Source: Citrus sinensis
Taxonomy: Eukaryota; Streptophyta; Magnoliopsida; Sapindales; Rutaceae
Assembly (NCBI RefSeq): GCF_022201045.2
Contig: NC_068558.1
Location: 39,141,501-39,205,500, forward strand
Length of the DNA: 64,000 nucleotides
Direction: 5' to 3'
Every line of letters starts with the position of its first letter. Positions within the stretch are counted from its first letter, which is position 1. Positions 1-11,814 of the stretch are shown piece after piece. The position numbers were made by a program, and so were the translations under genes. Under the pieces are notes generated by a model. That model had not been told where the DNA came from. It saw nothing but the letters and a program-made list of their open reading frames with translations, and searched no databases.

Positions 1-105
1 CGGACCAAACAAGAGTACACTGAATTGGCAGTCAAAGCTGGATTTAAAGGTGTCAACTACGATTATGGTGTGTGCAATTTATATGTTATGGAATTCTTCA
101 AATAA
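1..105 (+). CDS. COMT-like O-methyltransferase, 3' end of a third array copy (partial)
   Basis: The window opens inside the last exon of an OMT gene; the reading frame starts with the first base and ends at TAA 103-105. The 34 visible residues match the C-terminus of the gene ending at 13837, including the ERTKQEY and YVMEFFK blocks, and differ from the copy ending at 7878. Position 1 corresponds to 13733. The similarity continues for about 700 bp into the 3' flank, so this copy and the 11815-13837 gene are close relatives. The catalytic His and SAM-binding exons lie outside the window, so activity cannot be judged. Confidence 0.85.
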   Translation, partial: RTKQEYTELAVKAGFKGVNYDYGVCNLYVMEFFK

Positions 106-820
106 ATTGCATACTTAATTTCATTTTGGAAAGATCTTCTCAACCCTTGGGGAGTTTCCAATTTCCTATTTGTGTTAATTATTTTCTCTTTTGCTTGGCC
201 TTAGGGCTTGTCTTATGTACTTTCTTTCATCTTATGAAAATAATACGTCTCTTAGAAAGAGATTGATGGCTGTATATTGTACTCCTTATGTAATCTTTTT
301 CAGTTCATACGTTCAGCATGTGATTTTTGGTTTATTATTGAGGCAAAAAAGAAGTATTTTTATCTTACCTTACTATTATTATTATTTTTTTGTTCATTTC
401 AAAGTTGAAAAAATCAGTAATGTATAACTTTTTCATCATTTAAAGCAAGAACATTTGACTTTTGAAAGAGTAGTTATAGAGAACTCATTCTATGCCATCT
501 CAACCTCACACAAGAGTAATTAAAACTAGAGCTAATGTTAAAGTAGTTCTAAATTTTGAATTCATTACAAACTTATCCTAAAAATTTGCCTTAGTGGAGT
601 TTATGTGTGGTACTGATGTTTATTTCATTTTCTTTCTAAAAACATAGTAAATTAAGTGCACCACTAAGTGAACCAGATGAAGACTGAAAATTATTAAAAA
701 TGGATTGTGGAGATTTGGTTTTTCATTAAACAACTACAAAGAGCTAATATTGCTCGATGGAAAGAGAAAAAAGAAAAAAACAATCTGAATATTATGATTA
801 TCTTTGAAAGGTGCATAGTG
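106..820. repeat. 3' flank of the first OMT copy, paralogous to 13838-14545
   Basis: No gene is seen. The stretch is nearly identical to the DNA after the OMT gene ending at 13837, through the 3' UTR and a purine-rich tract. Similarity stops close to 820 on this side and 14545 on the other. After that point the other copy runs into a transposable element, while this copy joins the block shared with 9199 onward. Confidence 0.8.
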
Positions 821-837
821 AATAGAGAAAAAAAAAA

Positions 838-2595
838 GAAAAAAATTTGAGTTCCTTTATTGGACGAGTATTTTGATTAGGAAAAATTTTATAATGTTGT
901 AATTAAAATGGTGGTATCAATGCCGTTGTAAATATGAATTTTGTAAATTACGCATAAGACTAATAAATGAAAAGCAAAATAAGTAAATTAATATAAGTGG
1001 TAAATTGGCATCTTAAAACTACAAACTAAACAAATGCTTATAAAAATAACATAAAACTTGTAAATCAACATTAAACTTTAATTAAAAAAATAATTTATTC
1101 ATTTAATTTACATAAATGATGAAAAAATCACTCATCAATTGAAAAAAAAATATTTAAAACAAATGTAATAAGTTTTATTGTATTGGTTTAACTATATATT
1201 CTATATTCATTCTAGGACATCAAAAAAAATGAATCTTAAAAAAAAAATGAATATTTTTCTATCTATAGTATTTGATACTACACATATTAATTAAGCAAAA
1301 ATAATTTTTTTTGACGTGAATCAAGCAAAAACAAAAAAAAAAAAGATATTCTTATATTACTAGATGTACATGATATATCAATAAAATTGGATCTAATTTT
1401 TAGTGTTATATATACTTCATGTAATTTTAAACTATGTTTCTTATTGTACTTAAAGATCATTTGGGTTTACGGTCAAGGAGGCTTAAAAGGATACAACATC
1501 ACCTTATTTTACAAGCAGTGAAGTTTGAAAGTCTAATTAAATTTCACATATGTCATCAAATATATTATACAAACTCATAATGTGACGATTAGCTTATATA
1601 TTTACTAATTTTGATTCTAAATTGAGTTTATAATCAAAATTATGAGCTAATCGTCAATTATGAGTTTTTATTTTATATTTGTAAGTTTTTATTTTTTTTA
1701 ATAACTCTTATATTAAGGCACTTGTTTTACCTTCTATTTACAAGTATTACATTCTATTTATATCATTTATATTTTATTTTATGATTAATGTTGATTTACC
1801 ACTTCTATGTTACATGTATAAGTTTTTATTTTGTTTATCAATAATACACTGATTTACCACTTTTATGTTAATTTATTTGTTTTACCTTCTATTTACAAGT
1901 TTTATGTCTCATTTACTTTTTTATGTTTTATTTACACTTTAATGTTAATTTACAAGTTTTATATTATATGTATAAGTTTTTGTTTTATGTACTAATGATA
2001 CACCAATTAACTACTCCTATATTAGTATACTTATTTTACCTTCTATTTACAAATCTTGTATTCTATTTATATAACTTACATTTTATTTTACACTTAATGT
2101 TGATTTATAACTTTTATTTTACATCTATAAGTTTTTATTTTGTTTACTAATAAAACATTAATTTACCACTCCTATGTTGACTTACTTGTTTTATCTTCCA
2201 TTTACACGCGTAATGCTTCACTTATATAATTTATGTTTTCTTTTATACTTTATGTTGATTAACAAGTTTCATACTACATTTGCAAGTTTTTATTTTATTT
2301 ACTATTGATACATCAATTTATTATTTTTATATTAGTTTACTTGTTTTACCTTTCGTTTAAAAGTCCTATCTTCATCATCAAAAAAAAAAAAAAAAGTCCT
2401 ATCTTCTATCTACATAATTTATATTTTCTTTTACACTTTATGTTGATTTACAAGCTTTATATTATATTTGTAAGTTGTTTTGTTTACATATGATAGACTA
2501 ATTTACAACTCATATTTTAATTTACTTATTTTATCTTACATTAAGTCATTAACAAGTCTTACGTTTTATTTATATAATTTATGTTTGGATAAATA
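838..2595. repeat. Inter-OMT spacer block, paralogous to 9199-10925
   Basis: AT-rich spacer without a supportable gene. It aligns collinearly with 9199-10925, starting from a shared segment reading tttgagttccttt and ending at the MULE insertion point. The short ORFs inside are AT-rich low-complexity translations and are not annotated. Confidence 0.8.
1665..2590. repeat. Diverged AT-rich tandem repeat, period about 155 bp
   Basis: A recognisable core (ttgttttaccttctattt followed by acaag) recurs about every 150-157 bp from about 1720 onward, in five to six diverged units. Each unit also contains variants of ataagtttttattttgttta and atgttgatttac. The same array is present at 10028-10905 in the paralogous spacer, so it predates the OMT duplication. 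Confidence 0.65.
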
Positions 2596-2604
2596 TTTAA
2601 TTAA

Positions 2605-5113
2605 GGGTCCCGCTAACTTACAGCTTATATAAGTTACATTTATAACAAATTGATACTTGTCTTTATTATAAATTTTTCTTTTATTTAAATATGCGTTCAT
2701 TTCTTCAATCAAGTCCTCATATTCGTTCAATTTATGATAAGATCCTTGTATGGGAGCATATCTGCATATGTAATAATTATTCTTCTGAAAATCAATTATT
2801 TATGTTCACCAATTCTTGTGTCTTATTTTATTACTTTTCATAGCTCTATACAAATGTTTGCTATATAATTTGTATATATTTCGCTATAATATAATTTAAA
2901 ATGTAAACGTGTATTCATCTCTAAATAAAATGACAATTTTTTGTTTACTCTTTAAAAATATAAAAATATTAATTTACTCTCATTTTTATTTAGAAGACAA
3001 TGGTAAATAAGGTCGCATTGATTTTTTTTATTTACTTATTAATTAATTAGAGTAAATTAATATTTTCATAATGGGAAATACATTGAAGATTGTCATTTAT
3101 AGTAGAGGGTAAATTAAAATTTACCTAATTATTTTAAAATATCATTAAAATTTTACATTCTAATATGGATTAGATTTGCAGGGGGCAACATCCTTATTCG
3201 AATTAGATTCAGCTGGAAGAGGCACATCCTTAGCTGGATCAATTTGTTCAAGATTGGATGCATCCATCGTTTTAAATTAGTCTCTTGTAAGTATCTTCAG
3301 ATTTGTTGACTAAAATCTAGATTATCAATCACATCTAAAAACTTATTGAATGATAAATTCCATTTCTATAAAATTGAGTTACTATTACCACCTCACATCT
3401 TATAAATTCTATAAAATAATCAAGGCTTGACATGCTTTTATTTATGCAAAAACATAAGAAAATAATTCAAAGTACTAATTAGTGCATTATTCCTCAAAAT
3501 TCTGGAATAGATTTGCTAGTTCTCTTTAGCCATAGATTGGTCCATGATTGGCATTGCAATAACTCCACGCGTCTTGTAGAATCACTTCAACTATTGTTCC
3601 ACACGACCCACCATAACACATTGTAAACTAGTCTAACTGGAACTCTCTGAGTGACTTTCTAGCAATAGTCTTAGAGAAAGTGCTTAATAGTATGAAGTCT
3701 TCTTCTTTTAACACAAATGTTGGCATGAGATTCTTGATATATTTCTAAAATCAAAATAAGATGCATAGAGGACGATAATTTTATTTCATAATTGAAATTT
3801 TTGCAAAGAAAGTTTGAATATGAGTGGTGAGAGATGAGAATATTGACGGTGGTGTGTACTTTGGATGGAAAAATAGATTGAAAATATATATAGACATATT
3901 AAAAGAAAAAAAATTAGTCTTTGCCTCAAGAGAAATAAAAAATTATAAATGCAGGTGATAAAATGTATTTATAATTTATAGTTTTTTATAAATATGATAA
4001 TCATTAGACCCTTATAAAAATATAGCAAAAAGTTTAAATTTTTTAATAAATGTAGAAGAGATGGACGAAGAAATCAGCCACCAGTTCAGAATTAACAATC
4101 AAAGATATGAGGACTTGATCGAAGAAATGTGAAAAGTACAAGTACACTGGGTTAGTTAGCGGGACCCTAATTTAATGGTAAAAAATAAAAGGACACTGGG
4201 TTGCTATCAATTTCTACGGTGTAGGTTCATATCCGGGGAAGTAATTATATTAGCGGGACCCTAATATTAATAAAAGGACACTGGGTTGGTTCACGGGACC
4301 CTAATATTAATGGTAAAAAATAAAAGGAAACTGAGTTGCTATCAATTTCTACGGTGTAGGTTCAGAGCCGGGGAAGTAATTATTTGGCGGGACCCTAATA
4401 TTAATGGAGACCTAATATTAATGATAAAAAATAAAAGGACACTGGGTTACTATCAATTTCTACAGAGTAAGTTCATAGCCGGAGAAGTAATTGGGCACAA
4501 ATATCATGGTGAACTCCGATGGGAAATAACTATTTTATCCCCGCAACTTTATGTTTATGGCCTCTAAAAATTTTCACCTCTTTCACTTCTGGAACCCGTG
4601 CTTTCTGGCACATGCACAATACTTGGTTGCGACTTATAGAAAGTTTTAGAATTGCAACGACATGGTGCTCTTTGATAATTCAAAAATCCAATAGAATTTA
4701 TAGAAAATTACAGAATTGTGGTACGTGATAATTTGCCGATGCAGTGAGGGGCCGAAATTCTTATACATGTGATTTAAGTTATATATGTATAATTAAGTAA
4801 TTAGCAAGCACTAATTGGGGGTATTTGTGTCCATGAAAATTTACAGTTGGTTGTTGACATTATACTGTGGGTGCGTAAGTGTAATCATGATCTGACCATT
4901 CAAATTAAAAAATGGGGGTCCCGCTAACTATAGAATTAGTAATTATCACATGTACAGATGTGGTCCCATATGAAAATCTTATCATAAATTGAAAGGATAC
5001 GATGACTTAATTGAAGAAATGAACGGATATTTAAATATAAGAAAATTTATAATAAAGACAAGTATTAATTTGTTATGAATGTAACTTACATAAGCTGTAA
5101 GTTAGCGGGGCCT
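2605..5113. mobile_element. Mutator-like element (non-autonomous, long TIRs)
   Basis: The element is bounded by inverted repeats of about 160 bp (2605-2770 and 4949-5113); the outer ends read GGGTCCCGCTAAC and, reverse-complemented, AGGCCCCGCTAAC. It is flanked by a perfect 9-bp direct repeat TTTAATTAA (2596-2604 and 5114-5122). Long TIRs with a 9-bp TSD are diagnostic of Mutator-like elements. The paralogous spacer near 10920 carries the empty site (TTCAATTAA, one base changed). No transposase ORF is intact, so it would depend on enzyme from elsewhere. Confidence 0.88.
4140..4495. repeat. Internal tandem array containing copies of the MULE terminus
   Basis: Several imperfect units contain gcgggaccctaat, the complement of the element's terminal motif, followed by ggacactgggttgctatc and a conserved stretch ending in ggggaagtaatt. 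The short ORF 4286-4567 merely reads through these units. The array looks like amplified subterminal sequence of the MULE rather than a gene. Confidence 0.6.
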
Positions 5114-5122
5114 TTTAATTAA

Positions 5123-5804
5123 TTTCAATATTTTAATTTTTAATTCTTATATTTTAAAAAATATTTCTGAATATTCTTGTAGCTAAATATATTTTATTTT
5201 TATCCTTACTTTTGCTTTATTTTTACAATAATAGCCTTCCAAAAATTTTTTAACATTAATTAAGTTATTTATAAAAATTTAATTATAAAATTAATTAATA
5301 ATTATTTATTAATAAATTAACTAATAAATATCAGTATGAAAGAATTAATATTTTTTTAACCCATGCAATAATCTTGCAAATAATTTTTTTATAAATAAAA
5401 ATTAATATCAACTAACTTAAAGTGATGTTTAATATCCTTACAATAATTATATTAATATTTATTTATAAAAAAATTAATTTACTAAATTAATCTTAAAACT
5501 AAATTAATAACATAAAAATTTATAAAACTAATTATTTCACTTTTCTTCGGCTGCAATTTGTTGAAACTTGGGTGAAGACAAATTGAGATCTTAGAAATCT
5601 CCAATGAGATAATAAAATATAATATATATGTTAGGGCTTTGTTGTTTAGAGGATAGATCCTATTGAAATTTGAACACGAATATCGATGACTCACAAATAA
5701 AACAAATTTGCTGAGGCGGGTACGGGCAGCATAATTAAGTCCTCATAACTCTCAAGTACAGGCATCAAAAAATCAAAACTGAGAATGACTGGTGATATAT
5801 ATAT
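5123..5804. other. Proximal upstream region of the first complete OMT gene
   Basis: No gene is seen. The sequence is collinear with 10935-11640 upstream of the second OMT gene, including the segment around 5545-5790. Here the shared promoter is interrupted by the hairpin element at 5805. Confidence 0.6.
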
Positions 5805-6016
5805 GGTCCGCCTAACTTACGTTCAACGTAAGTTACGCTCAGCCCGTCTAATTTCATATAGTCCCCTATACTCTATATTATTTATATTTTATTCATAAAT
5901 ATTTCATTTAATCTCCCCTATTCAATTTTATTTTATTAAAACTATAGAGTATAGGGGGACTATATGAAATTGAACGGGCTGAGCGTAACTTACGTTGAAC
6001 GTAAGTTAGGCGGACC
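5805..6016. mobile_element. Hairpin MITE in the promoter/5' UTR of the first complete OMT gene
   Basis: The two halves of this 212-bp element are inverted copies of each other over about 70 bp per arm, with only a few mismatches; the ends are GGTCCGCCTAAC and GTTAGGCGGACC. Each arm contains its own palindrome (TAACTTACGTT, one base, then its complement), so each arm can fold again. The element is absent upstream of the paralogous gene at 11815. Flanking DNA is TA-rich and gives no clean TSD, so the superfamily is undecided. Confidence 0.8.
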
Positions 6017-6059
6017 TTATATACACCTCAAGCAATTAAGAAAGAAGCAAATTATAATC

Positions 6060-7878
6060 ATGGCTTCTGTAGCTGAGCAGGAAGAAGAGACAAATAATTT
6101 CTCACATGCAATGGGACTTGCAAGTGCAATAGTGCTACCTGCAGTTATGCAAGCAGTGGTAGAGCTTGATGTGTTTGAGATCATAAGCAAAGCCGGTCCT
6201 GGTGCTAAGCTTTCGGTTGCGGAGATTGTGGCTCAAATTCCCTTAAAAGATAATAATCCCGAAGCTGCAGCCATGATGTTAGATCGGGTGCTGAGGCTTC
6301 TTGTCAGCTACAATGCTCTTCATTGCTCTTTTGTTGACGGACAAAGGCTCTACTCTCTTGCTCCTGTTTCTAAACACTTTGTTCGCAACAATCGAGACGG
6401 CGTGTCGTTGCGTCCCTACATGGCCTTGTGTCTCGACAAGATCTGCTTGGATGGCTGGTACATAGAACTGCTTCTTTTCTTTACCGTTTCAGTAAATCGA
6501 TCATTTTCATTCTCATGATTTAAAATCGATTAAACTCGGTTAAAAAGATATTTAATTTTCAGTTATTTTACCATTAATGTTATAAATGACACAAAAAGTT
6601 GAAAGTTAATAATTTCTTTTTTTTTAATGACGGAGGATTCTCAAATATGAAAACAAAAATGATAGATTTTAACGAACAACAACGTTTTTTTTTTTTAATC
6701 GTTTCTCGACAAAATTAGTTTTTCGAATTTCAAGGTTAATTGTGTGGTCTACTTTTTGAATCACCAGCACCAAACCAAGCTTCTGAAATAGTTACTAACT
6801 GTGTTTGGATTTTGGAAAATTCAGGTTTGGATTGAAAACGCAAATTCTTGAAGGAGGAATTGCGTTTAATAAAGCGCACGGAATGCAAATCTATGATTAC
6901 TTAGGCGTTGACTCCAGGTTCAATGATGTTTTTAATAATGGAATGTTAAGCCACACTTCTATTGTCATGGAGAAGGTCCTAGAATCATACAAAGGTTTTG
7001 AGCATGTTAAGAAGCTTGTTGATGTTGGCGGCGGCTTAGGAACTACCCTCAACATGATAATTTCCAAATACCCTCATATTAAGGGTATTAATTATGATCT
7101 GTCTTATGTTATTAAAGATGCCCCATCTTATCCCGGTATGTTATATACAAAATTTATATAGCATATTGGTTAATGATTTATTGATGCTATCCTAACTAAT
7201 CGATGTGAGTTTATTTAAATTTCAGGCATCGAACACGTGGGTGGAGATATGTTCGAAAGTATTCCTGAGGCGGATATTATTTTCATGAAGGTTTTTTCTC
7301 TCTCTATATATATAAAACTTGAAATGATAATTATCAAGAGAATGACAATTTTCTCCTTACTGCTTTTGAGTTTTACAATTTACTCATTTGACGTCAAATT
7401 TTTCATTGAAAAACTCAAAAGGATAACAAGATATTATGACAATCGAAAAAAAAAAACAATATAACTCAAAAATAGTATACCGGAAAAAAGTGTAAATATA
7501 TCTTGTCTATGAATTGATCATTGATATTCAATTACAACCAATTAATGAGAATTGATATGCATATGAATTTTTTTTTTGCAGTGGATGCTTCACAATTTTG
7601 ATGATGAGCAAACCTTGAAATTGTTGAAGAATTGTTACAAAGCTCTTCCAGATGGTGGGAAGCTGCTCAATATTAATTCAACCATTTCAGAAGTGCCTCA
7701 AAATAGTGCGGCTTCAAGGGAAATCTCTATTTTGGATACAATTTTGTTAATCCAAATTCCTCATGGAAGAGAGCGGACCAAACAAGAATACAATGAATTG
7801 GCAATTAAAGCTGGATTTAAAGGTGTCAGCTACGAATGTGGTGTATGTAATTTATATGTTATGGAGTTCTTGAAATAG
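6060..7878 (+). CDS. COMT-like S-adenosylmethionine-dependent O- (or N-) methyltransferase, first complete copy
   Basis: Four exons, 6060-6457, 6825-7135, 7226-7290 and 7582-7878, join in frame to 356 residues, the usual length for plant type-I small-molecule methyltransferases. An N-terminal dimerisation region (about 1-115) precedes the SAM fold. The SAM motif LVDVGGGLG is at 197-205, D224 follows in INYDL, and the catalytic base is H262 in WMLHNFDDE. The second catalytic acid of COMT is replaced by Asn (N290), while the third, E322 in RERT, is kept. Asn at that site is, as I recall, also found in Rutaceae anthranilate N-methyltransferase, so the acceptor may not be caffeate. Expected to be cytosolic. 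ATG 6060 is chosen because it matches the paralogue start. An in-frame ATG at 5964 inside the upstream MITE could add 32 residues. Confidence 0.88.
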
Positions 7879-9198
7879 ATTGCTTTTTCTCTATTCGGAA
7901 AGATCTCCTTAGCTTTCTTGGGTTGTTTTCAATTTCCGGTTTGTCTTGTTATCTCTTTCCTTTGGATTGAGGGCTTCTCTTATGTAATCTCTTTCGTTTT
8001 ATCAAATAATAAATCTCTTATAGGGAGATTGATTCCCTTATAAGGCAGCTCTTGCGTCATCTCTTTCATGAATCATGTTATCAATAATACACCTTATTGA
8101 AGATGCCAAAAATTCGAATGTAGCATTTTTTTTTCCTGAAAATTTGAAAATATTTGAATTTAATTAATTTGAAACTCTGGTTAAATCTAAATATATAAAC
8201 CTAAATGATATTTCATTTTTCTTTGTTAAAGTCTAATTATAAGGGTTAAGTTACTTATTTTTATTGGTAAAAAATCCTAAAAACTAGTTTTTGACATATA
8301 TGTCTTTAAATTATTATACACTTTTGTGTTTGTTGTATTTACATGTACGAATATTTATAATTAAATATTTGACGTGGTATAAATAAAAAATTATATTAAT
8401 ATTATGTATTAACTTTCAAAAGCCCATAGTCCTTTTTGGACCATAAATAGATAGATCCACCCATGTGTACAGGGCAGATTTTTCCACGGAGCAGGCGTTT
8501 TGACACTACCCTAAATTCTTTATAAAATCTCTCTTTAATTAAATTACCTAAATAACTAAGAATAAATTAATTTCCTTTTTGTTTTGAATGAAAAATTACG
8601 CCCACCCAATTTCATAATTTATGCTTATATTTAAAAATGCAATTGAACATAATTTTTGTTAAGAAACTTTTAAGAATTAAGAATTATGAATTATGAAGAT
8701 AGAAATCATATAACAAGAAAATAATATTGTAAGATTTTAATATTTGTATGCATTTATAATTAAAACATAAAAGAAATACTCTTTTAGGGTCAAATTTAAT
8801 GACAAGATGATTGATTTTAATTTATCAGTATTTTATAGTTAAATTGGGGTATCTTAAGCAATAGGGTACAAAAGGGGCGCTGTAAGAGCTTTTTGCTTTA
8901 AGGATTTTTTTTAAGTATCTTAAAAGCTCCACTCTTTTTGATATATCTAGATTAGTGGTGAATACTCTCTAGATTAGTGGTGAATACTCTGTAACATGGT
9001 TTTTTTTTTTTTACTTTTATAATAATACTTGACATTTAATATTTAAGTCCTAACTTGAATCTTAACTATATGTCACTTATCTATTAAATAATAAATATAA
9101 TATTATTTATTACTCTAATTGATCATCTAATAAATTAATGTCACATCTAATGAGACTTAAAATTTAGGATCTATAGCATAAGTCACTAGAGTAGGAAA
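7879..9198. repeat. 3' UTR and flank of the first complete OMT, duplicated at 17786-18965
   Basis: No second gene is seen. The first part (7879-8060) is a diverged relative of the 3' UTRs at 106 and 13838. From about 8008 to 9190 it matches 17786-18965 closely. A 22-bp unit, ctagattagtggtgaatact plus ct, is directly duplicated at 8947-8968 and 8969-8990 but single at the other locus. Confidence 0.75.
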
Positions 9199-10925
9199 AA
9201 AATTTGAGTTCCTTTAGTAGACGAGTATTTTGATTAGGAAAATTTCTATAATGTTGTAATTAAAATGATGGTATCAATACCGTGATAAATATGAATTTTG
9301 TAAAGTACGCATAAGGCTAGTAAATGAAAAGTAAAATAAATAAATCAATATAAAGTGGTAAATTGGCATCTTAAAACTGCAAACTAAACAAATACTTATA
9401 AAAATAACATAAAACTTGTAAATCAACATTAAACTTTAATTAAAAAATAGTTTATTCTCATTTAAAAAAAATAGTTTATTCATTTAATTTAAATAAATGA
9501 TGAAAAAATCACTCATCAATTGAAAAAAAAACTATTAAAAACAATTGTAATAAGTTTTATTGAATTGGTTTAACTATATATTCTATATTCATCCTAGGAC
9601 ATTTACCAAAAAAAAAAAATTCTATCTATAGATTTGATACTACACATGTTAATTAAGCAATTTTTTTTTTTTGACGTGGATCAAGTAAAAACAAAATAGA
9701 AAGATATTCTTATATTACTAGATGTACATGATATATCAATAAAATTGGATCTAATTTTAGTTTTATATATACTTCATGTAATTTTAAACTATGCTTCTTA
9801 TTGTACTTAAATATCATTTGGGATTACTGTCAAGGAGGCTTAAAAGAATACAAAATCACCTTATTTTACAAACAGTGAGGTTTGAAAGTCTAACTTTGAG
9901 GATAGGTTTATTATTAATAAAATTTCACACATATCATCACATATATTACACAAACTCAAAACTATCATTATTACTATCATTATTCAATTTAGAATCAAAA
10001 TTAGTAAATATATAAGCTAATCGTTACATTATGAGTTTTTATTTTATATTTGTAAATTTTTTTTAAATAACTCTTACATTAAGTTACTTGTTTTACCTTA
10101 TATTTACAAGTATTATATTCTATTTATATCATTTATATTTTATTTTATGCTTAATGTTGATTTACCACATCTATGTTACATGTATAAATTTTTATTTTGT
10201 TTATCAATAATATACTGATTTGCCACTTTTATGTTAATTTATTTGTTTTACCTTCCATTTACAAGTTTTATGTCTCATTTACTTTTTTATGTTGTATTTA
10301 CACTTTAATGTTAATTTGCAAGTTTTATATTATATGTATAAGGTTTTGTTTTATTTACTAATGATACACCAGTTTACTACTCCTATATTAGTTTACTTAT
10401 TTTATCTTCTATTTACAAATCTTGTATTCTATTAATATAATTTGCATTTTATTTTACACTTAATGTTGATTTATAAGTTTTATGTTACATCTATAAGTTT
10501 TTATTTTGTTTACTAATAAAACATTAATTTACCACTCCTATGTTGATTTACTTGTTTTATCTTCCATTTACACGCTTAATGCTTCACTTATATAATTTAT
10601 GTTTTATTTTATACTTTATGTTAATTAACAAGTTTTATACTACATTTGTAAATTTTTATTTTATTTACTATTGATACATCAATTTATTACTCTTATATTA
10701 ATTTACTTGTTTTACCTTTCGTTTAGAAGTTCTATATTCCATTTACATAATTTATATTTTCATTTACACTTTATGTTGATTTACAAGCATTATGTTATAT
10801 TTGTAAGTTGTTGTTTTGATTAACTAATTTACAAATCATATTTTTGTTTTATTGTTTTATCTTACATTAAGTCATTAACAAGTCTTATGTTTTATTTATA
10901 TAATTTATGTTTGGATAAATATTCA
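9199..10925. repeat. Inter-OMT spacer block, paralogous to 838-2595
   Basis: Collinear with 838-2595 without the MULE, so it provides the empty target site near 10920. No gene is supported. It contains the second copy of the diverged tandem array of about 155-bp period (10028-10905). Confidence 0.8.
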
Positions 10926-11570
10926 ATTAATCCCAATATTTTGACTTTAATGCCCATTTAATTCCTATATTTTAAAAAGTACCTCAAAACACCCATGTAG
11001 TTAAATAAATTTTATTTTTACCCTTGCTTTTGCTTTACTTTTACAATAACAGCCTTCCAAAAAATATTTAACGTTAATTAGGTTATTTATAAAAATGTAA
11101 TTATAAAATTAACTAATAATTATTTATTAACAAATTAATCAATAAATATCAATATGAAAGAACTAATATTTTTCTTAAACCCATGCAATAATCTTGCAAA
11201 TAGTTTATTTATAAATAAAAATTAATATCAACTAACTTAAAGTGATGTTTAATAGCCTTAAAACAATTATATTAATATTTATTTTATAAAAAAATAGTTT
11301 ACCAAATTAATCTTAAAAGTAAATTAATAACATAAAAATTTATAAAAATAATTATTTTATTTTTCACCGGCTGCAATTTGTTGAAACTTGGGTGAAGACA
11401 AATTGAGAGCTTAGAAATCTCCAATGAGATAATAAAATATATATGTTAGGTCTTCGTTCTTTAGAGAATAGATCCTATTGAAATTTGAACAGGAATATCG
11501 ATTACTCACAAATAAAACAAATTTGCTGAGGCGGCTCCACTAAGACGTACGGGCAGCATAACTAAGTCCC

Positions 11571-11762
11571 CATAACTCTCAAGTACAGGCATCAAAAAAT
11601 CAAAACTGAGCATGATGGGTGATATATATAAATATATATATATTCCTCTCAAGGACTATATATATATTTATATAGTCCTCATAACTCTCAAGGACAGGCA
11701 TGAAAATATCAAAACTGAGGATGATGGGTGATATATATAAATATATATATATATATATTCCC
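11571..11762. repeat. Tandemly duplicated proximal promoter segment of the second OMT gene
   Basis: A unit beginning cataactctcaag and ending in a TATATATAAATATA run occurs at 11571 and again at 11680, a 109-bp period. The other complete OMT gene has this unit once. The second copy ends about 55 bp before the ATG, so the duplication doubles the TATA-like tract nearest the gene. Confidence 0.7.
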
Positions 11763-11814
11763 TGCCTTGTAAGATAAGGTCCTCAAGCAATTAAGCAAGA
11801 AGCAAATTAAAATC

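Noticed and set aside
72-427. Overlapping ORFs after the first OMT stop
   Set aside because: They read the 3' UTR out of frame, and the same ORFs appear after 13837 with changed frames.
1923-2493. Phe/Leu/Tyr-rich ORFs resembling membrane proteins
   Set aside because: Translation of the AT-rich tandem array; no conservation of frame between the two spacer copies.
4286-4728. ORFs of 93 and 69 codons
   Set aside because: The first runs through repeated units of the MULE interior; neither has a domain.
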